A stretch of DNA of 64,000 bases from Lineolata rhizophorae (Eukaryota; Ascomycota; Dothideomycetes; Lineolatales; Lineolataceae): NCBI GenBank assembly GCA_010093515.1, contig MU001672.1:62001-126000 (forward strand), written 5' to 3'. Below, one piece after another: positions 10,640 through 22,720 of this stretch. The notes under the pieces were generated by a model. The model saw only the letters and a program-made list of their open reading frames with translations, searched no databases and had not been told where the DNA came from. Position 1 is the first letter of the stretch. Each line of letters begins with the position of its first letter. Position numbers and translations under genes: made by a program.

Positions 10640-12210
10640 CCCCGGTGCAGGAGCCCGTAGCGCGGGCGAGCCGAAGGCGCGGTGAGCGGGACGGGGCGCG
10701 ACGTCGTCGGCAGGCTCGCGCGGCCGTTGGGGATCGCGCCGCTGGTGGGCGGTCGCGGGGCCTTCGCTGCGCGCGCGTCTCGGTGGCCCGGCGGTGCCGA
10801 GGCGCTCGCGTGCGCCGTGCGTGGCCCGCTGCTCCGGCGCCGCGGATTGGTCCGGCGGCGGCCCTGCAAGCGATAACCTCGGCTCAGGAGGCCTTGGCGA
10901 GGGCGGCGCAGGGGCGGCGGCTCGGCGCGGCGTCGGGCGACGTTCGGTCCGCCGGTGGGTGTCGAACGGGTCAGAGGAAAGAGATGTAGAGATGACTCCG
11001 TTCCGGGGGCGGGTGGGTGCACGTGGGGCGTGAAGTTCACGAGTGGGGAAGCACTTCGAGGACCGGTGCCTAGGCAATTTGCACCCACACACGCCGTACG
11101 GAGTTCAGTGCGGAGCCTTTGGGTGCCTATTAAGAGATTAGTGAACAGAGAGACGGACGGCATGGGAGCCAGATTTGTTGGGAACCCGAGAGTGCAGTGA
11201 CGAAAAAAGGCGCCGGAAATAAGGAGGCCGCAAACATTGCCTCAACAAGATCCCAGGACGAGATTGAAGGGAGAAAGGGGGACCGAAATAGAGGGTGTGG
11301 CCACGTGCCTTGTCAGGCAGGTTCACTCCCTCCATACTCCGTGCGCTGAAGTCACGTCGCAAAAGAGACCTCAACGCGTCGTAGGAACCACTTCAGCCAA
11401 GATCAATAATGCACTTTTACTAGCAAGCGAAGCGTCATCGTCGTACCTTTAACATTCAATCTACCTAAATTATCTTTCAACACGATAATACTCCACTAGT
11501 ACAAGTACGTCTCCAATGGCAAGATAGCCAAGCAAAGCAAGCAATCCGGCATTCGGTACATAGAACGCAGCAAGCACGCACGTAGAGTAGGTACTAATAC
11601 ACCAAGCTTCGCCGCCAAACAGCCCAAAACCAAAAAAAAGGGGGGGGGGGGGGGCAGAGAGTTCCGGCCAGCGGCGAAGGAAGGGGTATATATTCGATCG
11701 AAAGGAAAATAACAGTAAAATCAACAAACGGTATTTCCCCCAATGTAAAGTGCAAGACTAGACGATACAATGGCGGTGGTATATATGCAGCAGCCAGTAA
11801 AGAGGCGGGCGGCTCGGAAAAAGCAACGCGCCAACCAACTGCCTTACGACACGTAAGAAGAATGCGGGGGGTGGAAGAGGAGAGGATATCACGATGTATC
11901 GCGCGCCCACGCAGTATCGAACTAAAAGGAGAAGAGACAAATAGCAAAGAAGCAACACCAACCAAAAGCAATTCAAACCGCATGTTAGACAGGTAGCAAA
12001 GTGGGGGACAAGTAAGATGTTGCCAACCACCCCGCCATGCAAGTTCTTGTTGCACCCAATCCAAGACGTCGTGAGTGGTTGGACGGACAGGATTTGTGAA
12101 AAAGCTCCAAAACAACAAACATATCCGAATAAGACGGAGAACCACAGTCACCCAAACGCAGCTCTCTCTGACCACACGTCCAACACATTTACCCTCACCA
12201 ACCACACTCT
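10640..12210. other. spacer, no gene seen
   Basis: This segment carries the 5' region of the thioesterase gene and the 3' flank of the giant minus-strand gene. Open frames on both strands (e.g. 10600-11163, 11594-12214) have no conserved motif and read as GC-skew or UTR artefacts. A 15-nt poly-G run lies at 11640-11654. Confidence 0.55.
11640..11654. repeat. poly-G run (15 nt)
   Basis: Fifteen consecutive G on the plus strand, directly preceded by eight A. It lies ~560 bp beyond the stop of the giant minus-strand gene. Confidence 0.9.
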
Positions 12211-15200
12211 TCACCCTCCAAACCTACCCGCAATCTTCCCCAGCCAACTACCTCTCTTCCCACCCACATCCGGCCTCATGTGCGGCGGCCCATCCATCCC
12301 CGCCTCCGGATACCCAAACGCATGGCTCTTCCTCCTGGGCGGGGCCCCCGCGCCCGCACCACCGCTCCCATCGCTGCTCCTCAGGCCCTCGCCGCCGCTT
12401 CTCCTGTCTTCCCTCTCGCGCTCCCTGCGCCGCTCCCTCCTCCTCTCCCTATCCGGATCCCTCTCGCGCTCCGCGTACCGCTCCCGCTCTGACCGATGAT
12501 GTCGATGCTTTTCACCGCCGGCACGACGCCTGTCGGCGCGCTCGCGCTCGTGCTCGCGCTCACGGGGCTCCCCGACATCGCCTGCGTCGACGAACTTGGA
12601 GCTGCGCCTGCTCTTGCGCCGCCGCCGAGCGTCCTCGTCGGCCGTGGTCTCGTCGAGCGCGGCCGCCGGCGCCGCCACCGCCGGCGGCGGGTCCAACACC
12701 GTGCCCTCGACCGGTGGCGGCTCCGGCGGGTCCTCGTTAACCGACTGCACCCACGACGACGTCTTATCGCCGCCGGACAGGTTGGGAAAGAGGCCAGCCT
12801 CCTGGGCTGGGGGTGGTGGAGCGTCCATGCCGGCGACGTCGTCGGGCGCGATACCGTCCATATGACCCGAGTGGCGGCGCGACGAGGCGCCCCCGGACTC
12901 GTGAATAGGGGCTGATACGCGGCGCGAGCGGCGGGTCTCATGGCGCAGACGGCGAGCGGCCTCTTCCTCACTCGTGCGGGCCCCGCGCTCAGCGTGCGAG
13001 CGACGGCGGGACACGCGCTCGCGCTCGCGCTCGCGCTCGGCTCTCTCCCGCTCTTTCCTCCTCGCACGCCTCTCCTCGGCCTCCTTCTCCGCCATAGCAG
13101 CAGCAGCAAATTCTGCTTCCTTCCGCTGCTCTCTTGCCGCGCGTCTCGCCCTCTTCTCCTCCGCCCTTCGCGCTTCCGCCTCGAGCAGTTCGTTCTCATG
13201 CCTCGCGCGTCTCTCTCTGTCCTCACGGATGCGGCGTTCGCGCGCCTCGTGAGCCTGGCGCTCCTGCTCGCGGCGCCTCTCGCGATCCGCGCGCCGCGCC
13301 GCGTGCCGCTCCTCGCGTTCCGGGTCCGTCGAGGCCGACGCCCCTGTTGCGCCCGCCGGAGCCGCCGCGTCCGTCGTGAAACCCTCAGTGTCCGACGTCT
13401 TACGCGGCCGCGACCGTGACGAGCGCTCGTGGCGCACGCGCTTCGGCGTGTCAGTCTCGTCCGGGTTCGTCGATCGGTGCCGACGGCGCGAGTACATAGC
13501 CTCGTCGCCCTCACGGCGGGAACGACGTGTCTCCTCGACCGCAGCGTCTTTCTTGGTGCTGCGCGAGCGGCCAAATAGCCCCATGAGCCCGCCGCCATCA
13601 GATTTCCGAGCTGGAGTGGTCGGTGGACGCTTGGTACGGCGCGCGGGCGTCTCGACGAACGCCATGTCATCGGGCCCAGTCACAGCCTCCGGGCCAGACG
13701 GGTTCTCCGCATCGACCAGGACGGCATCTTCTTGAGCCGAGTCAACCAGCTTCGAATCGCGCTTCGAGCGGCGCTTAACCGCCGCGGGCGTCGGGGTCTC
13801 GGGTTCTGCCGGGGGCGGCGGCGGCGCCTGGGCATCAGGGCCATCAACCATGACAATATCGTCGTCGTCATAGTCGATGGGATACGGATCTGGCGGGCCC
13901 TTCTTCTTCTCCTTGGTTGACTGCCGCCTGCTCACCGACGGCCTCGCCCCCAGCACCTTGGCCGCCTTTGCGGTCGACGCCGGCGGCGCTGGTGGCGGCG
14001 CTGGCGCTGGAGGCGCTTCTTCCTCGGGTGGCGGCGACATCATGCCGACGTCCTGATCGACCGACGGGCGTCGCGACTGCGTCTTGGGCGTCGTGGATGC
14101 GCGATGAGACTTGGACCGTGACGGCGGCGGCGGCGCGACGGCCGCGCTGAAGAGCGAGAAGCTGCTGTTGCGCGTGGATTTCGAGCGCGACGGCGTCTGC
14201 TTGGCCGCCTTTTCCGACTCGGACGAGCGCGAGTGCTTCTCGTCGCGGTCGCTCGCCTTGCGCGCCGACTTGGAGCGCGTCAGGCCGGCGGGCTTGCTCT
14301 CCTTGGCCGGGTTCGCTTCCAACTCCTTGGACTTCTTGCGCGCATCCTTGGGCGTCTGGGCCGCAGCCGCGGCTGCCCCCGCGACGCCCCAGAAACCCCA
14401 CGATGATGCCGCGCCACCCTGGTTGCGCACGACGCGCGCGCGCTCCTTCTTGGGCGGCTCGGCTGGCTCCGGGGGAGGCGTAGGCAGCTTCGCCGGCTCG
14501 TCAACATTCATGTCGATGAGATTATTGTCCTGCTCCTCCTCCGCTGGCGGCGCCGGCGGCGGTGGCGGCGGTGGCGCCTCCACTGCCGGCTCGACAGTCT
14601 TGCTCTTGCTCGACTTCTTCAACTTCTTATCCTTCTTGCTTGCCTTTGTTTCCATGACGGGCTCGGGAGCCAGTTCGGGTTGAGGTTCGGGCGCGGGTGG
14701 CGGTTCGTCGTCTTCGGGGAAGCCGCCAGGAACTGGCGTAGGGACCTTTGGTACTTCTTCGACAACGGGCGCGGGTTCTGGTTCTGGTTCCGGTTCCGGT
14801 TCGGGCACGACGGTTTTGCTCTTCTTCGACTTGGACGAGGATGCGGTCTTGCTCAGGCTCTTGCGCGACACTACGCTGGGCCGCTTCGGCGCGGGAGCAA
14901 CGATGTCAGGCGTAGGCGCAGGCAGCGGCTCGGGTTCTTCGACAGGAGGCGGCGGCGGCGGCGGTGGCACGTCGACGACCTCGTCTTCGTCTTTCTTCTT
15001 CTTTTTCTCGCCCTGCAGCGCCTTTATGCGCTCCGAGATCGACGACGACGGCGGCTTCGCTGACTCCTTCGACTTAGATTTCGCAGCGGATGACGTGGAT
15101 TGTTTGGTTGCCTTCGGGGGCGGCGGCGATGGGTCAGCAGCTGCAACGCCCGGCGCAGGTGGTTCTGGATCCTTCTCGGCGTCCGCTGGCGCGCCGCCCT

Positions 15201-18200
15201 CATTGGCCAGCTCCTCGCCGCTCTTCTTGGCATCCGAGGCTGCGCCCTTCCTAGTGGATTTGAGCGACGCACCCCAGAACCCCCACGCATCGCTCTTGCG
15301 CTTTTCCTCTTTGGGCTCAGCCGCCTCCAGGATCTCCGCGACCTCTTCGGGCGTCGGTTCTGCGTCCGCCGGCGCTGGGGCTTCATCTATGATGGCCACG
15401 ATGTCATCGTCCTTTGGCTTTTCTAGCTCCGCCTTCTTCTTCTTCTTCTCCTTCTCTTCCTTCTTCTTGTCCTTCTTGCTTTTCTTGCCGGTGCTCGCCT
15501 CGAGGAGTCGTGCCGCCTCCGCTTCCGCGGCCTCCTTGCGCTCCTTTTCGGCCGCTTCTTCGGCCTCCTTCGCGGCGCGTTCGGCCTCTTCCTGCGCCAG
15601 CCGCTCCTGCTCGAGCCGCTCCTGCTCGAGTCGCTCTTGCTCTTCCCTCTCCTCCCTCTCCTTCTTCTCTTTCTCTTCCTTCTCCCTCCTCTCCCGCTCC
15701 TTTCTCTGCTTCGTCGTCTCCTTCGTCTTCGTCCCCGACGAACCCCACGAGCCCCAGATGCTCTTCGCCGTCCCGGCCGCCGAGTCGTTCCTTTTCTTCT
15801 CTTCCTTCAGCGGCTCCTCCTCCAACACCGCTTCCGCGAGCGGGTCCTCCACAGGCGCAGGCTCACCCGCCGGCGTCTCCTCAACTGGCGGTCCCGGTGG
15901 CGGCGGCGGAGGCGGTGGCGCCTCGTCCTGCTGCGACGACCGCGTCGTCGTCCTGCTCAGCCCGGACTTCTCCTTCTTCTTCTCCTTCTTGCCCTTCCTC
16001 CCGACGGCCACCGGCGCCCAGATGTCGTCCGCGGCAGGCTCCGAGGGCGGCGGCGCCTCGATCTGCGCCGGGTCCGGAGGCGGCGGCGGCGGGGCCACCT
16101 GATCGCCGCCGTCGGCGACGACTGACTCGCCGGGGGGCGTGGGCACCGACGGCGGAGCGGGATCCGCCACCAGCGCGCCCTTCTTGCCCTTCTTCTTTTC
16201 CTTGCGCACGTTCCACGACGGCCAGCCCGAGTCGAGCTCGTCCGCCTGGGACCTGGTTTCGGTCACGTCGTCGGGCTGCATGGCGGGCGCCTCCGACGGC
16301 TCGTCCGCCACCACCTCGACAGGCGCGTCCCTGTTCTTCTTCTTCTTGCTGCTCTTCTTGCCGAAACTTCCCCAGCCCCAGTCCTCGGCCTCACCGTCGG
16401 CCTTGGGCTCGTCCACCGAGTCCGGCTGCATGACGGAGGGGTCCGCCAAGGGGTCCGCGAGCGGATCCTGCTGTGAGGATGGGGTCGGGTCTTCCGTCGC
16501 CGTAGCGTCTTTCTTCTTTTTCTTCTTATCCTTCTTCGACGCCGCGCCCCACACGCCCCAAGTATCCCCTGCCTCCGGGGCAGGTTCCTCAGGAACGGCG
16601 GGAGGCGCAGGAGGCGCAGGAGGCGGGACTTCCTCGGCCGCAGCGCCTTTCTTCTTCTTCTTGTCCTTTTTGGTCGTTGTGAGACCCCAGCCCGACCAGT
16701 CATCCTCCGGCCCGGCATCTTGCTTCTCCGCCTGCTGTTCTGGCGGCGGCGGCGGCGGAGGTGGCGGTCCTTCCTCGATCACCGGATCAAGGTTCGCTGC
16801 AGCCGCTTCTGCAGCCGCTTCTGCAGCCGCTTTTTCCTTCTCTTTTTGCTTTTTCTTCTTCTTTTCTTTCGAAGAAAGGTTCCATTCGTCGCCCCAAACA
16901 TCAGTCGCCGCCGCCAGGGTAGGCTCTGGCTCCGCGGCCGGTTCCGGCTCCGGCGCTGGCTTCGGCACGACCTCGTCCTGTGTACGCTCATCCTTGGCCC
17001 CCTCCTTTTTCTTCTTCTTCTTGTCCTTCGATGTCGGCATGCTCCAGCTGTCCCACGTGTCCTCCGGCCCCGGCTTGGGATCCACGGGGGGCTCCAGCTG
17101 CGATTCCGGGACGACGACGACAACGGGGTCTTGCTCTGTCTCCGGCACCGGGTCCGACGTAGCAGTTGTAGTGAGGGATCCTTTCTTTCCTTTCTTTCCC
17201 TTCTTCGTCGTCGTCGTGAACCCACCCCATACGCCCTCAGCAGCCGCGGGCTCCGGCTCCGCCGGCGGAGCCGGCGGTGGCGGCAGCGGGTCCTGCTCGT
17301 GCTCCTCCGCAATGGTAGCCGCGGCAGCCGCAGCCGCAGCTTTTTCCTTCTCCTGCTTCTTCTTTTTCTTCTTCTCTTTTCCCGACGTAATGGCCCCCCA
17401 GCTACCCCACCCCTCGGTTTCGTCCTCCTTCTTATCCTCAACGACGGGCTCGGGCGGCGGCGGCTCTTCGGCAATGGAGTCGCCCATCAGGTCCTCGAAG
17501 GCGTTACCTTTCTTCTTCTTCTTGTCCTTTTTCGTCGTCGTCACGGGCACACCCGTATCAAAGCTAGGCCAGCCATCGTCATCGCCCGCGCCGTTCAGGC
17601 CGTCGGCGATGTCGTCGCTCGCCCCGCCCGATGCCCCGAATGAGAAGGCCCCGAAGCCCCCCCCAGACGACCTCTTCTTCTTCTTGTCCGTGGGAGAGGC
17701 CTCGGTCCCTGCGAAGCTCCAAGGGTCTTCCTCTTTCTTATTGTCTTCCTTGGCCTTGTCGCCAATGCTGCCAAAGCCCCAGCCGCTGCTGCCGCCCGTT
17801 GCGCCTTTGTCGGCGCCCGACGAGCCCCCCCAGCCGCCCCACGAGAAGCCGAAGCCGCCCGACGACTTGACGTTGCTGGAACCCCAGTCGCCGCCGGTGC
17901 CAGAGTCGCCGAAGCTGAGATCGATCTTAGGCGGCGCGCCGTCGTCGTTGAGGTTGACCTCGTCGAACTTGGCCGTGTCACCGTGCTTGATCTCCTCGAC
18001 GGGTGGAGGTGGAGGTGGTAGCGGGTCAGGCTCGGCGTTCTAAAAGAAAAGGTCGTAGCGTTAGCGATGTTAACGTAGAAGCAAAACATAAATAGAAATT
18101 AATAAAGAAAAAAAAAATAAAGGAAGAAAGAAAAACCACATCTCCTCACCTGCTTATTCTTCTTCTTGTTCTTTTTGCTATTCCCCGTGCTCCACCCACC

Positions 18201-18926
18201 CCACTCATCCTCGGGATTCGCATCCCCGGCGCCCGTCCCTCCACCGGCCGCATCATCCCCCCACCCCGAATTGATCGCCGCCGCCGCCTCCTCTTCCTTC
18301 CGCTTCTCCTCTTCCGCCGCCTCCTCCTCCTCGCGCCTCTTCCGCTCCTCCTCCTCGCGCGCCTTCTTCGCCTTCTTTTTCTTCTTCCCGCCCGTCGCCT
18401 CCCAGGGATCCTCGTCCCCATTGCCGTCGCCATCGCCGCCGCCCCCGTTCCCATCGCCATTGCCATCACCTCCGTCCCCAGCACCGCCACTACCGCCGGC
18501 ATCACCACCACCGCCGCCATCGTTGTTATTATTCCCACCCTCCCCGTTCCCACCATCCCCATCCTTCTTCTCCTCGTCGTCGTCGTCAAACCACCTCGCC
18601 GCAGCCTGCTGCTGCTTCTTCTTCGCCGCCGCCTTCTTCCCCTTGCGCTCGCGGACGCCCGCGCCACCTGCCGTCCAGTCAACGTCGAGCCGCGGCCCCC
18701 CGCCAGGCCCGACGAACCACCCGGGCTCCGAGCCCGGGAATTCCGGTACCGTCGGCGGCGGGGGCGGCGGCGGGGGCGCGTCGAACAGCGACCCGGCGCC
18801 GCCGAAGCCCCGCTTCAGCAGCGCGTCCACGGCGTCCCAGTCCGGCTCCGCCTCGTGGTCCATCTCGGGCATGAGCGTCGAGTCTGCGCGCGTGCCGTCG
18901 TACGGGGGCGGCGGCGGGAGCTCGAA

Positions 18927-18964
<38 letters not shown>

Positions 18965-19438
18965 AGTCCATGGCGCGTGCGCGCGCGTCCGTCTGCGTGT
19001 AGTCGGGCGGGAGGCCGTCCGTCGCGGCGGACGGAGGGGCGGCAGTAGTGGTGGCGGAGGCGGAGCGGTGGTCGGCGCCGACCGAGTCGGTGTAGGAAGG
19101 TGGTGGAGCCGAGGGAGAGTCGTCTGGATCGAGGGAAAGGTGAGGGAGGAGGGCGGAGCCGAGGACGAGGTGGGGGTTGATTGTTACGGAGGAGGTTTTG
19201 GGCTGCTGTTGTTGCCGCTGCGGGGAATGCGAGGTGTCCTATGGTTCAGGAGGAGGCGGTGTTAGCGATTGAAGGGCAGGAAAAGTGAGATGGAAGGAAG
19301 CTGGGGAGAGTAGACTTGGGGTTGGTGGGATGGAGGCTGAGCGGGTAATCTAGGCGGACTCGACAGGGGTGGATGCGAGGGGTGGTAGCGAGAGGGGGTC
19401 GCGCGCCGTGGGTTAGATGCAGTGGGTGAGGGGTCCAT
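12211..19438 (-). CDS. giant low-complexity W/G-K repeat protein, function unknown
   Basis: Model: exons 19438-19316, 19217-18150 and 18039-12211, all phase 0, 2,339 aa. Intron 2 (donor GTGAGG, acceptor TTTTAG) is clear. Intron 1 has a weak donor GTCTAC but joins two clearly protein-like frames (MDPSPTASNP... to ...SSVTINPHLVLGSALLPHL). The N-terminus holds a short ordered-looking stretch and three PPxY motifs (residues ~80, ~111, ~144), then a 12-Ala run. From residue ~330 to ~1,610 acidic/proline segments alternate with Trp-Gly motifs and lysine clusters such as KKDKKKKK. A long Arg/Glu coiled-coil region (REERHAARRADRERRREQE...) and an RS/RE-rich tail follow, and the protein ends WLGKIAGRFGG. 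No enzymatic domain is visible. Phospho-type RSKS/SRSKS motifs suggest regulation by kinases, which is inference. Homologues are known to me only as fungal hypothetical proteins. Exon 3 (5.8 kb without a stop) is secure; the start is moderately secure. Confidence 0.78.
14380..18275 (-). repeat. coding tandem W-G / poly-Lys modules
   Basis: About 19 Trp motifs occur, among them EDEWGGW, FSWGGWG, EGWGSWG, DTWDSW, DDWSGWG, DTWGVWG, SGWPSW, SIWGSWG, DAWGFWG and SSWGFWG. Between ~17,400 and ~16,020 they recur about every 170 nt (~57 codons). Each is preceded by an acidic/proline spacer and most are followed by a lysine block (KKxKKKKK), so the module is acidic-W-basic. Confidence 0.85.
18927..18964 (-). 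repeat. GCC/GGC trinucleotide run encoding poly-Ala
   Basis: A run of about 12 GCC/GCG codons encodes the poly-alanine tract just after MDS in the giant protein. It is likely length-polymorphic. Confidence 0.8.
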
Positions 19439-21479
19439 AACGGGCCGGTCTTTGAGCCACAGAATAAATTGGGGTCCCTAAGGGCCCAAAGGCTGCGGTG
19501 AAACGGCGCATCAACGGCGCCGGTAGAACAAAAAAAAATAAAGGGACCCAGAAAACCAAGTGGTAGGCAACCAGTGTTACAGGTTGGGGCCACTGCACCG
19601 GCGGCGGCTCTAACCCCGCAGAAAACAAAACCACGGCGCTCCAAGCCGACGGGGAACCAGAGAGCGAGATAGGACGGAAATTGACGAAATGAACCGTACC
19701 ACGCGTGCACACCAGTCCAGCAGCGCCAACGTCTGCCAATCCAACCCCAGTTCGGATCCCCCAGATGCGCCCAACCAGCCACCTTGTCCGCACACTCTGA
19801 CGGCGCCAGGCACCTCGCCGCTCTCCGGCCCGATACCGCTACCACCATCGTCATCGTCATGGCTGTCGCGATCGCCAGCGCAGCCGCGGTAAACGCGCTC
19901 GCCACCCCGGCGCGCCTCACCCGGCGCAGTCCCCGCGCGCGGCCCAGTCGTCCCGCGTCTCGGGCACGCGGCGGCGGCGGCGGGCCGTGGCCGGGGCGGT
20001 GCCATCGGGGCGGCGGTGGCGCAGGAAGCCATTGCGAACGGCGACGGTCGTGGTGGTCGGAACGGACGAGGACGGCGGCGACGACGGCGACGGTCGCATT
20101 GGAAGCGGCGCGCGACGGGCGGCGGCTGGGAGCGGGTTGTTGCGGGAGCGAGCGACGGCGCGAAGGCGGTGAAGGGGGGGTGGAGGCGATGCTACTACGG
20201 CCGTCGTCGGATTGACGTGGTAGCAGCGAAGGTCGGCGGTTAGACGGGAGGAAGGACGGATTAGGCGAGGCTAATCCGTGAGGGTTGGCGGGTTGTGTCG
20301 ACGAGTGCCTCGTCTACGAGAGAAGGTGAGACGGGGAAGTTGTCGAGGGTGCTTGTTTGCTGGTTTTGCGTGTTTGTTTGCGTCGCAAAGGCGGAGAGCG
20401 ACGAGGAGGAAGAGGAAGAAGAGGGAGGGGAGAGAAGGCGGGAAAAAAAGGGATCCACAGGACGAGACGGGCCGGATGCACCGAGCAAGCTGCTGCTGCG
20501 GTGCACGGGGAAATTCCTGCGGCAGCAGCTGCCGTGCCAACCAGGAAGCGCGGTGAGGAGCGCACACGGGACGAAAATGACGAAAAAGCTAAGCGGCCAA
20601 CGGCAAAGGGAAGGGGGGATGCCCTTTTTTCGATTGGGGAATAATAAAATGCTGGCCGCGGCGGCCGCCCCTCTTCTGTGCGTGTGTGCGCGCCCGCGGT
20701 CGCAAGTTTACTAGACCCGGGGGCCGCGAGCGCCCAGTGCGCTCGCTTTCGAGACGAGTCCGGCAAGGCGGGAGCGCGCCACCTTCGTGCGCTCCTGGGT
20801 CGCTAGCCAGTCTTGTCGCCCTGGCTCTCCCGGGTCCCCCAGCCTGCCGCTCGCTCTCGGCACAGACAGACAGCCAGAATCGGTGGTCGGAGCACGGGAC
20901 GGGAGTAAGCGCGTCAGCGACCGGGGCCGAGGGCAAGACGTCTCGGGGCCGAGAGGAGAGAAACAAGGAGAGGCAACGAGCGCGAAAAGCACGGAGCCTC
21001 GCCGCGGTCGGCCGGGAGAAGTGACGACGAGAGGCACCGCGAGGGAGGTCAGTTGGGCAAAGGCGGTCACAAGGCGCGGGGCGCCCCAGGGACAGGGCAC
21101 GATGCCGCCAACGCCCCAGCGCAACCGCGCCCTTCGCCAATGAGATGCGCGCAACAGCACCCCCTCCACGCTCCCTGGCAGGCTCTGCCGCCCGCCGCGC
21201 CCCGCTGAAACGCCTCCCGATTGGCACGCCGGGCCCGGGCGATAGGCGTTCTCAGCAAGCCTTCGCTCTCGCCGTCGCCGCTCGTCCCGGCTCGCTAGGA
21301 TGAAGGCCTTCGCCGGGGCCTCGGGCCTGCTCTCGAGTCGTGTTGACCCTTTTTGCCCCCGGGCGGACCCGCGTGTGGGTGGCTAGACGTAGGCGAGGAC
21401 GGGATGGGCGGTTAAATGTTATAGGGAGGGACGGAAGAAGAGTGACGACGAGACGAGACGAGATGGGCCTTAATCAGGG

Positions 21480-21506
21480 TACATAGGTACCTAGGTAGGT
21501 ACGTAG
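21480..21506. repeat. TAGGTAC palindromic motif cluster
   Basis: Overlapping copies of TAGGTAC and its inverse, including the perfect palindrome TAGGTACCTA. A second copy lies at 22084-22100 and weaker ones at ~23296, ~37531 and ~47681, all intergenic. Confidence 0.7.
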
Positions 21507-22677
21507 ATGTGCTGTATGCGTTGGTACCTCCAAAGTACCTTCCTCCCGCATATATATTCTAGCTTGTACACGTCGCGCGCGCATATGTGCGATGCGCCGG
21601 GCCGAGCAAGCAAAGCCGCCAGCGTTCGAGCAATAGCAAAGGAGCATGTCATGTACCTACATAACACATACTGTCCAGCACGGCGCCGGCGCAGCATCGC
21701 GCCATTTTCCTCGCTGTTCTCGCAGTTATGTACCCCACCGCAGGAGCGGGCGTGCGGCGGACAGCGTGTTGGCGACGGCGTGTTTTGCAACCGCTCGGTG
21801 GATACCTGAACACGACATTACTACATCTTTGTTGACCGTTTTCTCCCCGTCCTACAGTGCTCCGTAGACGCGCTTCCCCCACTTCGCCGCGGCGGTTCCA
21901 TTTGACTTTTAGCTTCTGTCTCTCCCGCAGCTACAGGGCTTCCATGCGTTGCCCGGCGCCGATTACGCCCCCCGATGCGGCGGCGGCCGGCCCGCGCGGA
22001 TATGTATGTATGTACTTCCCATGTGCTTCTCCCGCGGACGGCGTACGACGTACGTGCGACTACGCCCGCGGCGACTGTCACGACTAGGTACCTAGGTACG
22101 CCGTGCTAGGGTTTCCATGTAAGAGAGTACATATGCAGGGCACATGGCGGGCCGGCCGGCTGGCTGGCTTGTGTGATGGAAAGCGAAAATCCTCCACTCC
22201 CGGGCCTCGGGCTAGTCCGCCAGCGGGCCGTTTGCGCCCCGTCGCGTTTCTGCGTCGCAGAGCGCCGTCGCGGGCCCCGCGGGGGAAGCAGGAAGGCGTC
22301 GTTGCGAGGGCTGGCCACGCGCTACGAGCTTGGGGTTCGGGTACATGGCAAGTGCAGGCTGGGACGGCAAGACACTTAGCTAGGAGCTCGCCCAAGGTCC
22401 CTCCCCTCCATCACCGTCTCGTCCCACCCGATCCCAACCCGTCCCATCCACTTCCCACCCCCATCACCCGCCCCATCCACCCCCTCCTACAACCCACGCC
22501 CCTCCCTCCCCTTCCATCGCGCCCAAACCCGCCCTCACTCTCCAGCCAATCCCTCCTCCCCTTAGCCCGCAAATGCGGTGAACACCGCCCGGGGGTCTCG
22601 CCCCCGGACTCGAGACGCGGGCCCGCCAAGCCCGCAGGACCCCCCCGGGCGAAGCCCACGCCGGGCGGGCGCGCGCC

Positions 22678-22720
22678 TGCAGCGTGCAGCGTGCAGCGTG
22701 CAGCATGCAGCGCGCAGCAC
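22678..22720. repeat. GCAGCGT heptamer microsatellite
   Basis: Imperfect tandem copies of a 7-bp unit (GCAGCGT, drifting to GCAGCAT and GCAGCGC). No gene overlaps it. Confidence 0.75.

Noticed and set aside
14816-18043. Long plus-strand Ser/Phe-rich frames opposite the giant gene
   Set aside because: They are the complement of lysine- and alanine-rich codons on the minus strand and have no motif.
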